Assembly: GCF_030814955.1 (NCBI RefSeq)
Contig: NZ_JAUSWB010000001.1
Location: 186,001 to 250,000 of the forward strand
Direction: 5' to 3'
Length of the DNA: 64,000 nucleotides
Source of the DNA: Planomicrobium stackebrandtii
GTDB lineage: Bacteria; Bacillota; Bacilli; Bacillales_A; Planococcaceae
Shown: positions 1 to 8,685 of the stretch, in pieces
Layout: the number at the start of each line of letters is the position of its first letter
How positions within the stretch are numbered: the first letter of the stretch is position 1
Translations under genes and position numbers: made by a program
The notes under the pieces: generated by a model
The model's input: the letters and a program-made list of their open reading frames with translations, nothing else
Databases searched by the model: none
Told to the model about the DNA's origin: nothing

Positions 1-158
1 TTCACTGGCTTTTTTCTTTCTTGGGTTTGCACAAAATAAGATTCCACTCATTCTCTTCAACCTCCAAAGACTTTTAGATAACTTCAGTATACAGAGCAAA
101 TATGAACAAACTATTACCAAAATGAAAATTTTATTTATTCCGCATCAAACACCATATA

Positions 159-191
159 AAAAGCAGGCACCAAAAACCTGGCCCTGCTTTT
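159..191 (-). terminator. Terminator after mtlF
   Basis: Inverted repeat AAAAGCAGG / CCTGCTTTT with a 15-nt loop, about 50 bp past the mtlF stop. It is T-rich on the minus strand. The first 158 bases of the window show no supported gene. Confidence 0.7.
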
Positions 192-240
192 CTCTGGTTC
201 GGCAATTCTATTTGTTCCAATTAAAGTGATATCCACTGGT

Positions 241-678
241 TCAACTAACATCGCTAAACAAGTCCAGAATCTCATCTTCTGTAGTGGCATTCAATATTTT
301 TTCGATATTTTCTTCTTCAGAGCAAACAATCGCGATATTAGAAAGTATCTCCAGGTGTTCATTATTTTTTCCGGCAATGCCAATCAGGATCTTGGCGATA
401 TTGCCGCTGCCAAAATCGACCCCTCCAGGAACCGTGACCACCGAAATTCCAGTTTCCAATACATTTGCTTTAGCATCTTCGGTGCCATGGGGGATGGCCA
501 GGCTATTGCCCATAAACGTTGAAGCCATCCCTTCCCGCTCGAGCATTTTATCAATATATCCGGCATCCACATAACCATTGTCCACCAGGATTCCACCTGT
601 GTAGCGAATGCCTTCTTCCATTGTAGTCAGCGGCACATTCAATTTGATGTTATCTCTTTTCAACACTGCTTTTGCCAT
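241..678 (-). CDS. mtlF: PTS mannitol-type EIIA component
   Basis: Cytoplasmic phosphocarrier of the mannitol phosphotransferase system. It takes phosphate from HPr and passes it to the EIIB domain of MtlA. The 145-residue protein is a single EIIA domain of the mannitol/fructose family, with the phosphorylated histidine in the motif SLAIPHGT. I chose the ATG at 678, which follows GGGAGTGTGGGG, over an in-frame ATG 15 bp upstream that lacks a ribosome binding site. It lies 36 bp downstream of mtlA, so the two are almost certainly cotranscribed. Neither mtlD nor mtlR is present in the window. Mannitol specificity is inferred from the MtlA partner. Confidence 0.92.
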   Translation of the reverse strand: MAKAVLKRDNIKLNVPLTTMEEGIRYTGGILVDNGYVDAGYIDKMLEREGMASTFMGNSLAIPHGTEDAKANVLETGISVVTVPGGVDFGSGNIAKILIGIAGKNNEHLEILSNIAIVCSEEENIEKILNATTEDEILDLFSDVS

Positions 679-714
679 ACCCCACACTCCCATTCAAATT
701 TTCAGGATTTTATT

Positions 715-2193
715 TTACTGATCTTTTTTCAAGCGCTGTGCCAGCTTGTCATATTCCGGACTGTTCATGAAGTTCTCTACTGAAATGTGTTCAGCCTGCG
801 GCAATTTTTCTTTGGCACGCGGCGTCAAGTCTTTGTGGGTGACGACAATATCTGCATCCTCCGGCAATTGGCTGATGGCGGTATTTGTGACCGGAATATC
901 GATGTTTTCTTTTTTGAATTTGTTTTTCAACAAGGAAGCTCCCATCGCACTGGAACCCATTCCTGCGTCACAGGCAAAAACAACTCGCCGTATTTGGTCC
1001 GCTGTTTTCATTCCCGGATCGGAAGTCACCACTGCACCTTCCTGCAATACCTCGTCATCAGAAGTATCTGTAGGACCTTGCACTGCCTGAGGAGCCAAAT
1101 AACCGGCCGCCGTACTTTTCTTGCCTTTCATTTCTTCCATTTTACCTGTAGCGGCGGTCAAATCTTCCTCTACATCTTTAGTCGTTTTCAAAATGATTGA
1201 AGCAATGGTAAAAGAAACTGCCGCTGCAACAACAACGCCCATTACCACGCCAAGATAATTGCCCTGCGGCGTCAAGGCGAGCAACGCAAAGATGCTGCCC
1301 GGGGATGGTGTGGCAACCAATCCTGCATCGAGCAAAACAAAAGTGAAAACACCGCTCATACCGCCTCCAATCACTGCCAATACCAATAGCGGCTTCATCA
1401 GTACATACGGAAAGTAGATTTCATGGATACCACCGAGAAACTGGATGATGGCTGCTCCCGGTGCTGAGCTCTTGGAAATGCCTTTCCCGAAAATGCTGAA
1501 GGCGAGCAGGATGCCAAGGCCCGGCCCTGGATTTGTTTCCAAAAGGAACAAAATGGACTTGCCATTGGCTGCAGCCTGTTCAACACCCAGCGGACTCAAA
1601 AGCCCATGATTGATGGCATTGTTCAGGAACAGGATTTTCGCCGGCTCGATGATGATGCTGGCCAAAGGCAATAGTCCTGCGTTAACAATCACTTCAACAC
1701 CGGCGGCTAAACTGTCGGTCAATGAATTGACAATGGGGCCGACTCCTACTAAAGAAATTATCGCAAGAATAGCGCCTAGAATACCAGCCGAGAAATTGTT
1801 GTAAAGCATTTCAAATCCAGCACGAATTTTATCCAGAAATAACCGATCGACCAGTTTCATTAAATACGCTGCCAATGGTCCCATGATCATTGCACCTAAA
1901 AACATAGGAATGTCAGCGCCAACGATAACTCCCATTGTTGCTGTAGCTCCGATAACTCCGCCTCGGAAGTCATAAACCAAACGCCCGCCTGTAAACCCAA
2001 TCAGCAAAGGCAGCAAGTATTTGATCATTGGATCAACCAAAGCCGCAAAACTTTCGTTCGGCAACCAGCCCGCTGGAATAAATAATGCCGTAATAAGACC
2101 CCAAGCAATAAACGCACCGATATTCGGCATAATCATTCCACTTAAATGACTTCCGAAACGCTGAATCCTTGCACGGTTTTTACCTTCAGCCAT
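715..2193 (-). CDS. mtlA: PTS mannitol EIICB permease
   Basis: Membrane permease that imports mannitol while phosphorylating it to mannitol-1-phosphate. The 492 residues comprise an EIIC membrane domain (about 1-340) containing NNAINHG near 190 and GGIHE near 254, the family's substrate-site signature. A linker follows, then an EIIB domain with the phospho-cysteine C408 in ACDAGMGSS. There is no C-terminal EIIA; that function is supplied by mtlF downstream. A good SD (AGAGAGGG) precedes the ATG. This split EIICB plus EIIA layout is normal for Bacillales. Confidence 0.95.
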   Translation of the reverse strand: MAEGKNRARIQRFGSHLSGMIMPNIGAFIAWGLITALFIPAGWLPNESFAALVDPMIKYLLPLLIGFTGGRLVYDFRGGVIGATATMGVIVGADIPMFLGAMIMGPLAAYLMKLVDRLFLDKIRAGFEMLYNNFSAGILGAILAIISLVGVGPIVNSLTDSLAAGVEVIVNAGLLPLASIIIEPAKILFLNNAINHGLLSPLGVEQAAANGKSILFLLETNPGPGLGILLAFSIFGKGISKSSAPGAAIIQFLGGIHEIYFPYVLMKPLLVLAVIGGGMSGVFTFVLLDAGLVATPSPGSIFALLALTPQGNYLGVVMGVVVAAAVSFTIASIILKTTKDVEEDLTAATGKMEEMKGKKSTAAGYLAPQAVQGPTDTSDDEVLQEGAVVTSDPGMKTADQIRRVVFACDAGMGSSAMGASLLKNKFKKENIDIPVTNTAISQLPEDADIVVTHKDLTPRAKEKLPQAEHISVENFMNSPEYDKLAQRLKKDQ

Positions 2194-2614
2194 TTGAATC
2201 CCTCTCTTCTGTATTAGTTATGCCAAAAATGACAAGAAAAATGCAGAAATGACCATTTTAATTCAACCAAGATCTCAGAAACTTATTTGAAAAACGCTAT
2301 TACATAGGTGCTCACCTCTTCCTTTATCAGTTGAGCTAATAATTTTCGTCCGTTGATATGCCGCAAATCCGCATCGCTTTCGCACCTACAAAATGCTGGT
2401 TGTGCAGCTGGCGCTTAACGGACTCGGGTCTTAGCACCTGAACGAACTTTTCACGGTAGCCGGTTGTTTTGTTTAATTTATATAGATGAAAACAAAGTAA
2501 GCAATTAGCAGTTGACTTTACTTTGATGGTAGCATATTCCCAGCATAAGATGTTAGTTTTTTCTGAATAATCAATTAAATTAAAAGTATGAAGATTTCTC
2601 TCATTCACACCAAT
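2194..2614. other. Intergenic region upstream of mtlA
   Basis: Leader of the mtl operon plus a gene-poor stretch. The part near 2340-2470 is more G+C-rich than its surroundings and stays open on the minus strand (about 99 codons, ending at 2336). That frame has no ribosome binding site, overlaps the likely mtl promoter region and matches no family I recognise. I treat it as an unexplained or remnant segment rather than a gene. Confidence 0.4.
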
Positions 2615-2660
2615 AAATAACGGCAGCGAAGACAATGGATTGTCTTCGCTGCCGTTATTT
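2615..2660 (-). terminator. Terminator of the tetR-family gene
   Basis: Perfect 21-bp inverted repeat (AAATAACGGCAGCGAAGACAA and its complement) around a 4-nt loop TGGA, starting at the stop codon of the upstream minus-strand gene. It is unusually long and perfect for a terminator and has only short T runs. Confidence 0.6.
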
Positions 2661-3259
2661 CATCTACCAACATCTTCTTTGCAAATAGTATTTAAATGAT
2701 GAACGATTGTTTTTCGCTGCTGTCCTTTGGTTATCCGTTCCGCCCTGACCATCGCATCCAGCACCATACCGTCCAGCAAATGGATCAGCCTGTCTGTTTC
2801 CAACGAAACGTCCAGTTCCTTTTTTAACAGATTCAATAAAATCAAATTTGACATTATATTTTTTACTGCCTGCAGTGCTGCGTCCTGCTCTTCCCGATAA
2901 TTTTTTCTGCCGGTACTCCCATGCAGCTTGAAAATCAATCTTACTCTGGCTACCATGTCGGATTCATCTTTTGAGGGGAGGAAAGCCATCAGCACATCAA
3001 TTATTTTTTCCAACGGCCTCTTTTCCTCTTGGAAAATTTCAATAGTCTTTTCTGTCAATTTTTCAAAAACAAGTGATTCAGCATAAAGCAACAGTTCTTC
3101 CTGGGTAGAAAAATAATACCGTAATGCACCTAACGACAAACCGGCCTCCTTAGCGATATTTCGTACAGATACGCCTTCCATTCCTTGTTCCAGCATAATT
3201 TTCCATGTGGCATGTGTAATAAACTGCTTTCGCTCAGTAAGATCAACTAGTTTTGGCAT
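2660..3259 (-). CDS. TetR/AcrR family transcriptional repressor
   Basis: DNA-binding repressor of 199 residues. The N-terminal helix-turn-helix (about residues 10-55) contains EGVSVRNIAKEAGLSLGALRYYF, a classic TetR recognition region. The variable C-terminal half would bind an unknown ligand. The gene is transcribed alone and ends in a long hairpin. Two copies of AATAC-N4-GTA(T/C)(T/C) lie 40-100 bp upstream, which suggests autoregulation. The next gene upstream (DUF1648) is on the same strand, so the regulated target other than itself is unclear. Confidence 0.88.
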   Translation of the reverse strand: MPKLVDLTERKQFITHATWKIMLEQGMEGVSVRNIAKEAGLSLGALRYYFSTQEELLLYAESLVFEKLTEKTIEIFQEEKRPLEKIIDVLMAFLPSKDESDMVARVRLIFKLHGSTGRKNYREEQDAALQAVKNIMSNLILLNLLKKELDVSLETDRLIHLLDGMVLDAMVRAERITKGQQRKTIVHHLNTICKEDVGR

Positions 3260-3300
3260 ATCTCAATACTATCAGAATAATAATAATTTTCAATCTATTT

Positions 3301-3357
3301 AATACAATCGTACCAAATGATTTTTGAGCTTCTATTTGACAACAATACAGTCGTATT
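3301..3357. promoter_or_regulatory. Paired putative TetR operator sites
   Basis: AATACAATCGTACC (3301-3314) and AATACAGTCGTATT (3344-3357) share the dyad AATAC-N4-GTA(T/C)(T/C), with centres 43 bp (about four helical turns) apart, just upstream of the tetR-family gene. Spacing and symmetry are directly visible; binding is inferred. Confidence 0.5.
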
Positions 3358-3443
3358 ATCAAAAAGTTAACAACTTTCAGTCTTTGTGGATAACCTTCTT
3401 CAACTGTGAGCAACTATACACAAGTTTCTGTGGACGCTGACTT

Positions 3444-3935
3444 CTAATTCCGAAGCATTCGCACCATAAAGAACAACACGCTGCCAAACACAATCAACAG
3501 ATAAATGGGCAGAAAAAAGACCCCCAGTCCTTCTGCAGTTCCGGAGGCCACTCGGATGTTCTGGATCGTGATAAAGCTGAACAAAATCAGAATTTCATTT
3601 TTGAGTACATTAATCATCCTTCTGCCATTCTTGTACTGAACTTCTGCGTTCTCTTCTGTTAGATTCAAGTAGTTATAAGTATGCGGATACTTTTCAAGCA
3701 CTGTCATGCCAATCCACAAAACGATGCCGATTAATGGGAGAAGGAACAACTCCTCTTTCCCTCCCCATCGATCAACCTTGCCCGCTCCGTTATAATGGCC
3801 AGGCACTTGGTCTGGCAGCGCCCCATACTGGAAAAACAGAAACAGAAGCATTGCAAAAAAGCTCAGCATTGCGATGGCATTCAGGAACGCCTCTAATACT
3901 GAACCCGGTACTTCGATTCTTGGTTGCTTCTTCAT
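3444..3935 (-). CDS. DUF1648 domain membrane protein
   Basis: Small integral membrane protein of 163 residues with about four hydrophobic segments (near 18-38, 66-80, 113-128 and 140-160). After the first segment it has the DUF1648 signature ALPDQVPGHYNGAGKVDRWG. The family is found in SdpI/YhdP-like proteins, and its biochemical role is unknown here. Strong SD (GGGGAGGGG) before the ATG. It appears monocistronic, 180 bp upstream of the tetR-family gene on the same strand. Confidence 0.8.
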   Translation of the reverse strand: MKKQPRIEVPGSVLEAFLNAIAMLSFFAMLLFLFFQYGALPDQVPGHYNGAGKVDRWGGKEELFLLPLIGIVLWIGMTVLEKYPHTYNYLNLTEENAEVQYKNGRRMINVLKNEILILFSFITIQNIRVASGTAEGLGVFFLPIYLLIVFGSVLFFMVRMLRN

Positions 3936-4130
3936 AATAAGTCCCCTCCCCTGCCGCGTTAATTTTTTAAAAAAAACGATGGATCCAGTAATAGCATAGC
4001 TTTAAGCATCCATCGAATTTTTAAAAAGCAGATTCTTATCACCTGGTCATTTTAAAAAAACATTAAATATTATAGAATTTTGCACCCAGCAAGCTCAAAA
4101 ACTCTTCTTATAAACAAGGGTTTCCCGACT

Positions 4131-4307
4131 CTAAACGTCAACTACTTTAAACTGTTTTTCGTGGACATCTACGATACCATTTACAAATAAACCATAAGTT
4201 CCACCACCTAAAAGGTGGTAATCACCGTACATTATTTGGATAATATCATCGTACATGTTTTCGTCGCCTTCGCCAAACTTGATAGTAATTGTGCTTAAGC
4301 ACGACAT
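4131..4307 (-). CDS. Small 58-residue hypothetical protein
   Basis: An open frame of 58 codons beginning MSCLSTITIKFGEGDE and ending QFKVVDV. Composition and codon use look coding-like (acidic, glycine-rich centre GDYHLLGGGTYG), but there is no convincing ribosome binding site and an in-frame stop lies four codons before the ATG. I do not recognise a family. It may be a truncated remnant lying next to the G+C-rich patch 4317-4560. Confidence 0.4.
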   Translation of the reverse strand: MSCLSTITIKFGEGDENMYDDIIQIMYGDYHLLGGGTYGLFVNGIVDVHEKQFKVVDV

Positions 4308-4316
4308 GATCGTTTT

Positions 4317-4560
4317 CTAATACTGCGTATTTTTAGGAATATTTATTAAAACTTTTATCCTTCGCTTCGGCCGCTTTAGGAGATGGGTGCTCCTGCACAA
4401 GCTCGTCGCAAATGGGTCCCGGGTACGCCTGACCCCTCGATGGCTTCCGCTCCCCAATCCGGAGTAATACTGAAAATTAAATATACATGGGATGAGCTTT
4501 GATCGATGGCTGTATCTTCTGCTTGACCACCGCATTTCAAGCATCATCCCGACTCTGCAA
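4317..4560. other. G+C-rich segment without a recognised gene
   Basis: This stretch sits in an otherwise A+T-rich 790-bp intergenic region (3936-4728) and is clearly richer in G+C. Two minus-strand frames stay open. One, without a start codon, reads LLRIGERKPSRGQAYPGP and continues to a lysine-rich end near 4330; the other begins near 4547. Neither has a ribosome binding site or a recognisable domain. It could be a fragment of an interspersed repeat or a decayed gene. Confidence 0.35.
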
Positions 4561-4728
4561 TTGGCTGCTCTTCTTCGTAACTGGCATATGATTTATTTTT
4601 AACCAAAAATATCCTTTTAATATATATTTTTTACATTTTTTGTACTTAAATCCTCAAATTCCCTCTTATTTATATTATACTAAAGGAGAAGCCATAGTTT
4701 ATCAAACAGCTTAAAGGAGGCATCTGCT

Positions 4729-5415
4729 ATGTTCAACAAGTTTTTTAACAAACTGTCTAAATCTCAAAATCCCTCTTCCGCAAAAGCCTCGTTTAAACAA
4801 ATATATTCAGGTGAAATTTACCTTTTTGAATCCAACCAACAAGAACTCGACCGTATTATCCAGCTCCCTGCTTTAACCGGCACGGCTCCTGGCTATGTCT
4901 ATTTTGTTCAAGAATACATGACCGGTTCATTTAAAATTGGCAAAACAAAGCACATCGATCGGCGGATGAATGTCTTTAATGTCAAGCTTCCTTTTGAAAA
5001 CAAGCTTATTTTTCTTATCAAAACTGCAGATCACCATCAAACCGAAATTGCTTTTCACCAGCATTTTTCAGATAAGTGCCTTGAAGGCGAGTGGTTCAAG
5101 CTGACGAGGGAAGACTTGGCCTGGATAAAAGCAGGCTTTTATACGGATGACATCCACAGAACCATCAATTACCCGTCCCAAGTGACACAGCAGCTGATAG
5201 CCAATAATGCTAAAACTCAAGAAAAACCCCTGACAGAAAAACAGATCGAGTTTGCCAAAACTTTAATGCAGAAGTTAGAACAAGGCTACGAGCTCAATTC
5301 GGAATATATAAACTGGACACAAAAAGACTTGAATCGCTTAAGCGGCTATTTCCGATTTAAAAATATGGACGCGTTAACTAACTTAATTGAACGTGGTGTA
5401 CTGAAAACAAAATAG
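4729..5415 (+). CDS. T5orf172 / GIY-YIG superfamily protein
   Basis: 228-residue protein with a central T5orf172-type GIY-YIG domain (about 54-130). The variant signature is GYVYFVQ...FKIGKTKHIDRRM, then E and H in TEIAFHQHF and W in GEWFKLT, matching the family pattern of a GIY-YIG core plus a conserved E/H-x-x-F region. Such proteins are found in phages and as stand-alone bacterial genes, and are thought to bind or nick DNA. The C-terminal 80 residues are charged, perhaps helical, and may bind DNA. Very strong SD (AAAGGAGG). It is monocistronic beside an unexplained G+C-rich segment, which hints at acquired DNA. Confidence 0.8.
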   Translation: MFNKFFNKLSKSQNPSSAKASFKQIYSGEIYLFESNQQELDRIIQLPALTGTAPGYVYFVQEYMTGSFKIGKTKHIDRRMNVFNVKLPFENKLIFLIKTADHHQTEIAFHQHFSDKCLEGEWFKLTREDLAWIKAGFYTDDIHRTINYPSQVTQQLIANNAKTQEKPLTEKQIEFAKTLMQKLEQGYELNSEYINWTQKDLNRLSGYFRFKNMDALTNLIERGVLKTK

Positions 5416-5520
5416 TGCTTACATTTCCTGATTCATACAACTTTTACGCCTGCTTAAAAGCAGCTCAACATTCTTTTGAGATACTGTCTTTAGAAACGCT
5501 TGAAAGGGGCAGAAAATGGG

Positions 5521-6375
5521 ATGAAAATTGCGGTGATCGGTGATTTGCATTATCCGGAGTTAAAAAAAGCCTATTCTTTTATCGAAAGGGATCGACAGAC
5601 ATTTTATGAGAATTTCCTGGAGAAATTCTTTTCCATCCCTGCAGACCTTTACGTATCGATCGGCGACTTGACTAATTTCGGAACACAGGACGAACTGGCA
5701 GATGTTTACTCTATTGTTGAAAAACACGGAAAACCATTTAAACACGTTCTCGGCAATCACGATGTATACGGCATGACGAGAAAAGAAGTTCTTGCCATCA
5801 CACAGCAGCAACGCTTCCATCAAATTTCAACAGATTCAGTTGTTCTAGCCTTTTTGGATACAGCACAGGAACAGAATTATGCCAATTGGGGAGGAACTAT
5901 GGATCCGCTGCAGCAGGACTGGCTGTCGGCTGTCGTAAAAGAAACTGAAAGCCGTCCGCTTATCCTATTTGGGCACCACCCGATCCATGGCACCACTAAA
6001 AATTCAACAAAAGACAAACGCTGCATCCATCCGGATATTCCGGTCTGGGAGATTTTATCTCAAAAAACAGGCGTCGGCTTATATGTCAACGGCCATAACC
6101 ATTTCAATTCCATTGCGGCGCGTGAAAACTGGACGTTTTTACAACTTGCAGCCGTGCTTGACGAACAGGCCATCCGCTTGATTGAGGTCTCCGAATCACT
6201 GTTGTCGATCGACTATATCTCTTTTGCAGATTTAGAACTGCAAAAGCATGCACAAGTAATTGGCGAAGCCATAGACCATTTCCGGCCCAATTCCTGTCCG
6301 CTCGGCACTGCCGCTGATGTTAAATATGCCATCCCTCTACCCAAATCAGATGCCATCTCTCTTAATCGAAAATAA
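5521..6375 (+). CDS. Calcineurin-like metallophosphoesterase
   Basis: 284-residue cytoplasmic phosphoesterase with the full metal-binding set: GDLH (7-10), GDL (48-50), GNHD (78-81), GHHP (151-154) and GHNH (191-194). These residues hold two metal ions in the family and support phosphodiester or phosphomonoester hydrolysis; the substrate cannot be predicted. A TTG at 5500 would add seven residues, but GAAAGGGG at 5502-5509 is better placed as SD for the ATG at 5521, where the conserved strand MKIAVIGD begins. Followed by an intrinsic terminator. Confidence 0.87.
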   Translation: MKIAVIGDLHYPELKKAYSFIERDRQTFYENFLEKFFSIPADLYVSIGDLTNFGTQDELADVYSIVEKHGKPFKHVLGNHDVYGMTRKEVLAITQQQRFHQISTDSVVLAFLDTAQEQNYANWGGTMDPLQQDWLSAVVKETESRPLILFGHHPIHGTTKNSTKDKRCIHPDIPVWEILSQKTGVGLYVNGHNHFNSIAARENWTFLQLAAVLDEQAIRLIEVSESLLSIDYISFADLELQKHAQVIGEAIDHFRPNSCPLGTAADVKYAIPLPKSDAISLNRK

Positions 6376-6390
6376 AAAAACTTTACTTGC

Positions 6391-6428
6391 AACAATCCGC
6401 ACTTCCGTTAACCGGAGTGCGGATTGTT
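6391..6428 (+). terminator. Terminator of the metallophosphoesterase gene
   Basis: AACAATCCGCACTTCCG pairs with CGGAGTGCGGATTGTT (one bulge) and is followed by TTTT. Confidence 0.75.
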
Positions 6429-6460
6429 TTCATTTCACCATTTCCAGTGTGGCGAACAGG

Positions 6461-6925
6461 TCAGTTGCCGAACAAAACTAACTGAACCAGCAGGTCATGC
6501 TTTTGTAAAAAGGTTTCTATTTCAGAGACAGCCACGTTCTGCGCCTGTTCTTTCGGATAGCCGTAAATTCCTGCAGAAATCAACGGAAATGCGACTGAAG
6601 TGCAGTCGAGTGTTATGGCCAAATCCAATGAATTCCGGTAACATGCACGCAATAAACTTTCTTCATCGTAGCTTCCACCGCGCCAAATCGGCCCAACTGT
6701 GTGGATGATATATTGCGAAGGCAATCGAAAGCCATCTGTAACAACCGCATCTCCAACTGGACATCCACCAATTTCATCACAGGCTCTTTGCAGTTCCTCT
6801 GCACCAGCCGCCCAAAAAATGGCTCCACAGACACCACCGCCCATCTGCAGTTCCGAATTTGCAGCATTAACAATTGCATCAGCCTCTATTTTCGTTATGT
6901 CATTTTGAATTATTTCTAATGGCAT
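6461..6925 (-). CDS. Macrodomain protein (ADP-ribose/O-acetyl-ADP-ribose deacetylase type)
   Basis: 154-residue single macrodomain of the YmdB/TARG-like class, which binds ADP-ribose and hydrolyses O-acetyl-ADP-ribose or protein-linked ADP-ribose. Visible family landmarks are IVNAANSEL (19-27), the glycine loop MGGGVCGAIF (28-37), GDAVVTDG and the phosphate-loop region PLISAGIYGYP near 118. Strong SD (AAAGGAGG). It is convergent with the metallophosphoesterase. An Arr-type ADP-ribosyltransferase occurs in the window but is 51 kb away, so no functional link is implied. Confidence 0.9.
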   Translation of the reverse strand: MPLEIIQNDITKIEADAIVNAANSELQMGGGVCGAIFWAAGAEELQRACDEIGGCPVGDAVVTDGFRLPSQYIIHTVGPIWRGGSYDEESLLRACYRNSLDLAITLDCTSVAFPLISAGIYGYPKEQAQNVAVSEIETFLQKHDLLVQLVLFGN

Positions 6926-7323
6926 GCTTTGCTTCCTCCTTTGATTTCATCATAAAACTTGGACTGAATTTCAGACATTTTTTGTAATTTTATAAGCGGA
7001 GCTGGTTTGCGCTATATCAGCAGGTTAAAATCATTAGTTTAACTTATATAGATTACAAGCTTTTTTAGCAGGGTTGCCGCGAGAAGAAACTTTATCATAC
7101 AGCTCCCCTTTGATAGGAACCACTATGCCATTCATCAAACTTTTCTATACCTTAATGCTTGCCCAATAAGATGTAAAGCATCTTTTTCTTTTTTTGCATG
7201 GGGAGCAAAATATTCTGCAGATTTCTTGGCTGCCCTAGAGGAAGCCGCCTATATTCGTTATACTAGAGAGTAAGTATCAATGAATGCGGTTTTGTGTGAA
7301 AGCACCGCTAAAGGAGTTGCCCC
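6926..7323. other. Gene-poor stretch upstream of adeR
   Basis: No supported gene. On the minus strand, 7131-7241 stays open for 37 codons with plausible amino-acid content (AAKKSAEYFAPHAKKE and on) but has no start codon and a stop immediately upstream, so it may be a short gene remnant. Confidence 0.35.
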
Positions 7324-8565
7324 ATGTACGAAATGCCACAGAAAAATCCATTCAAAAAATCATTTTTCGACTTGAAAGAATTAGTTGACTGCATACAGGA
7401 AAATTTACTTTGTCCGGCAACAATTGAAGACACCAACCACAGGCTGCATGCCTACAGTTCGCACGAAGACGACACTGATTCCGCGCGCATCGGCACCATC
7501 ATTTCCCAGCGTGTGCCGGAGAAAGTGATCAATCGCCTGTGGAAAGAAGGCGTCATCCCAAAGTTATTGCAAACGGATTGTGCGCTGCGCATCCCTCACA
7601 TTGAAGACATCGGACTTCGTGACCGTGTAGCGATTGCCATCCGCAAAAACAATGAGACGCTGGGCTATATTTGGGTAGTGGAAGACCAGAAAAAATTGAA
7701 TGGAGCGCAGCTGGAACTGCTTCAGGATGCAGCTGTTGCTGCTACACCCTTGATGGCCAAGCTCTATCAGAACCGCAAACGGAAAGAAGAAAATTATCAG
7801 GATTTTCTGTGGCAGCTGCTGACGGGCCAATACAAAAGTCTGGAAGAAATTCATAATAAATTTTATGACTTGAACTTGAAAATGCCTGAACGCTTTACTG
7901 TACTCGCTTTTCGTTTTGAACAGGACATTACGCGAAAAATGGAAGAACAGATTTCCTATTTGATCACGACCAGCCAAAAAATTACCAATCATTTTCTCGT
8001 GGTGATGGATGAAGAGTTGATTCTTATCGCTTCCCCTCACCCTTCACAACCTGATGAGAAAGCCTTTGACGACTTTATTTCGTTTTTCGTCTCTGAAATG
8101 GCCAATCGTTTTTCCATTCAAGGCGTCCGGGGAAGCGCCGGCACTGGCTACCAGGATTTTGACAAAGCACAAACGAGCTATCAGGAAGCACTTAAAGTGC
8201 TGAAGATGAAAGAGCGTTTTCCAGAGGAGCTGGAGAATATCCAACATTTCCGCCAGCTGGGTGTTTTCAGGTATTTGGACTTGATCCAAAAAGATCAGCG
8301 GACCCGGCGATACGAGCATCCTGCCATCGCCAAGCTTGAAGCATACGACGCCTTGCACAAATCCAACCTGCTGCAAACCCTTGAAGTCTTTATCCAGCAG
8401 GACAGCAATATGAACGATGCAGCAAAAAAGCTATTTGTCCATACCAATACCCTCCATTACCGGATCAAGCGGATATCGGAAATTGGCGGCATCCGTTTAA
8501 CAAATATCCATGAAAAGATCGGTATTTATCTCGATCTGAAAGCGCGAAAAATGGATGAGAAATAG
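7324..8565 (+). CDS. adeR: PucR-family regulator, likely activator of ald
   Basis: 413-residue transcriptional regulator of the PucR/CdaR type. The N-terminal half is GAF-like and would sense a ligand. The C-terminal HTH_30 domain contains NMNDAAKKLFVHTNTLHYRIKRI, the typical PucR DNA-binding signature. It lies 120 bp upstream of ald in the same direction, the arrangement seen for AdeR, the alanine-responsive activator of ald in Bacillus subtilis. The symbol rests on this synteny plus family. Good SD (AAAGGAG). Confidence 0.85.
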   Translation: MYEMPQKNPFKKSFFDLKELVDCIQENLLCPATIEDTNHRLHAYSSHEDDTDSARIGTIISQRVPEKVINRLWKEGVIPKLLQTDCALRIPHIEDIGLRDRVAIAIRKNNETLGYIWVVEDQKKLNGAQLELLQDAAVAATPLMAKLYQNRKRKEENYQDFLWQLLTGQYKSLEEIHNKFYDLNLKMPERFTVLAFRFEQDITRKMEEQISYLITTSQKITNHFLVVMDEELILIASPHPSQPDEKAFDDFISFFVSEMANRFSIQGVRGSAGTGYQDFDKAQTSYQEALKVLKMKERFPEELENIQHFRQLGVFRYLDLIQKDQRTRRYEHPAIAKLEAYDALHKSNLLQTLEVFIQQDSNMNDAAKKLFVHTNTLHYRIKRISEIGGIRLTNIHEKIGIYLDLKARKMDEK

Positions 8566-8585
8566 CCTTTTGTGAAAATCTACAA

Positions 8586-8600
8586 AAGAAACCGCTTTCT
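8586..8600. promoter_or_regulatory. cre-like CcpA site upstream of ald
   Basis: AAGAAACCGCTTTCT matches the cre consensus WTGNAANCGNWNNCW at all but one position. It lies about 100 bp before the ald start. Confidence 0.5.
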
Positions 8601-8685
8601 TTCTTTGTTTTATACAATGTAGAACCACGCCCTTCCCGCTATACTTATGGATATCTACACTATCCGTTATATAGGGGGAAGAAAA

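Noticed and set aside
2280-2310. cre site upstream of mtlA (TTGAAAAACGCTATTA)
   Set aside because: One extra base between the TG and CG half-site positions breaks the consensus.
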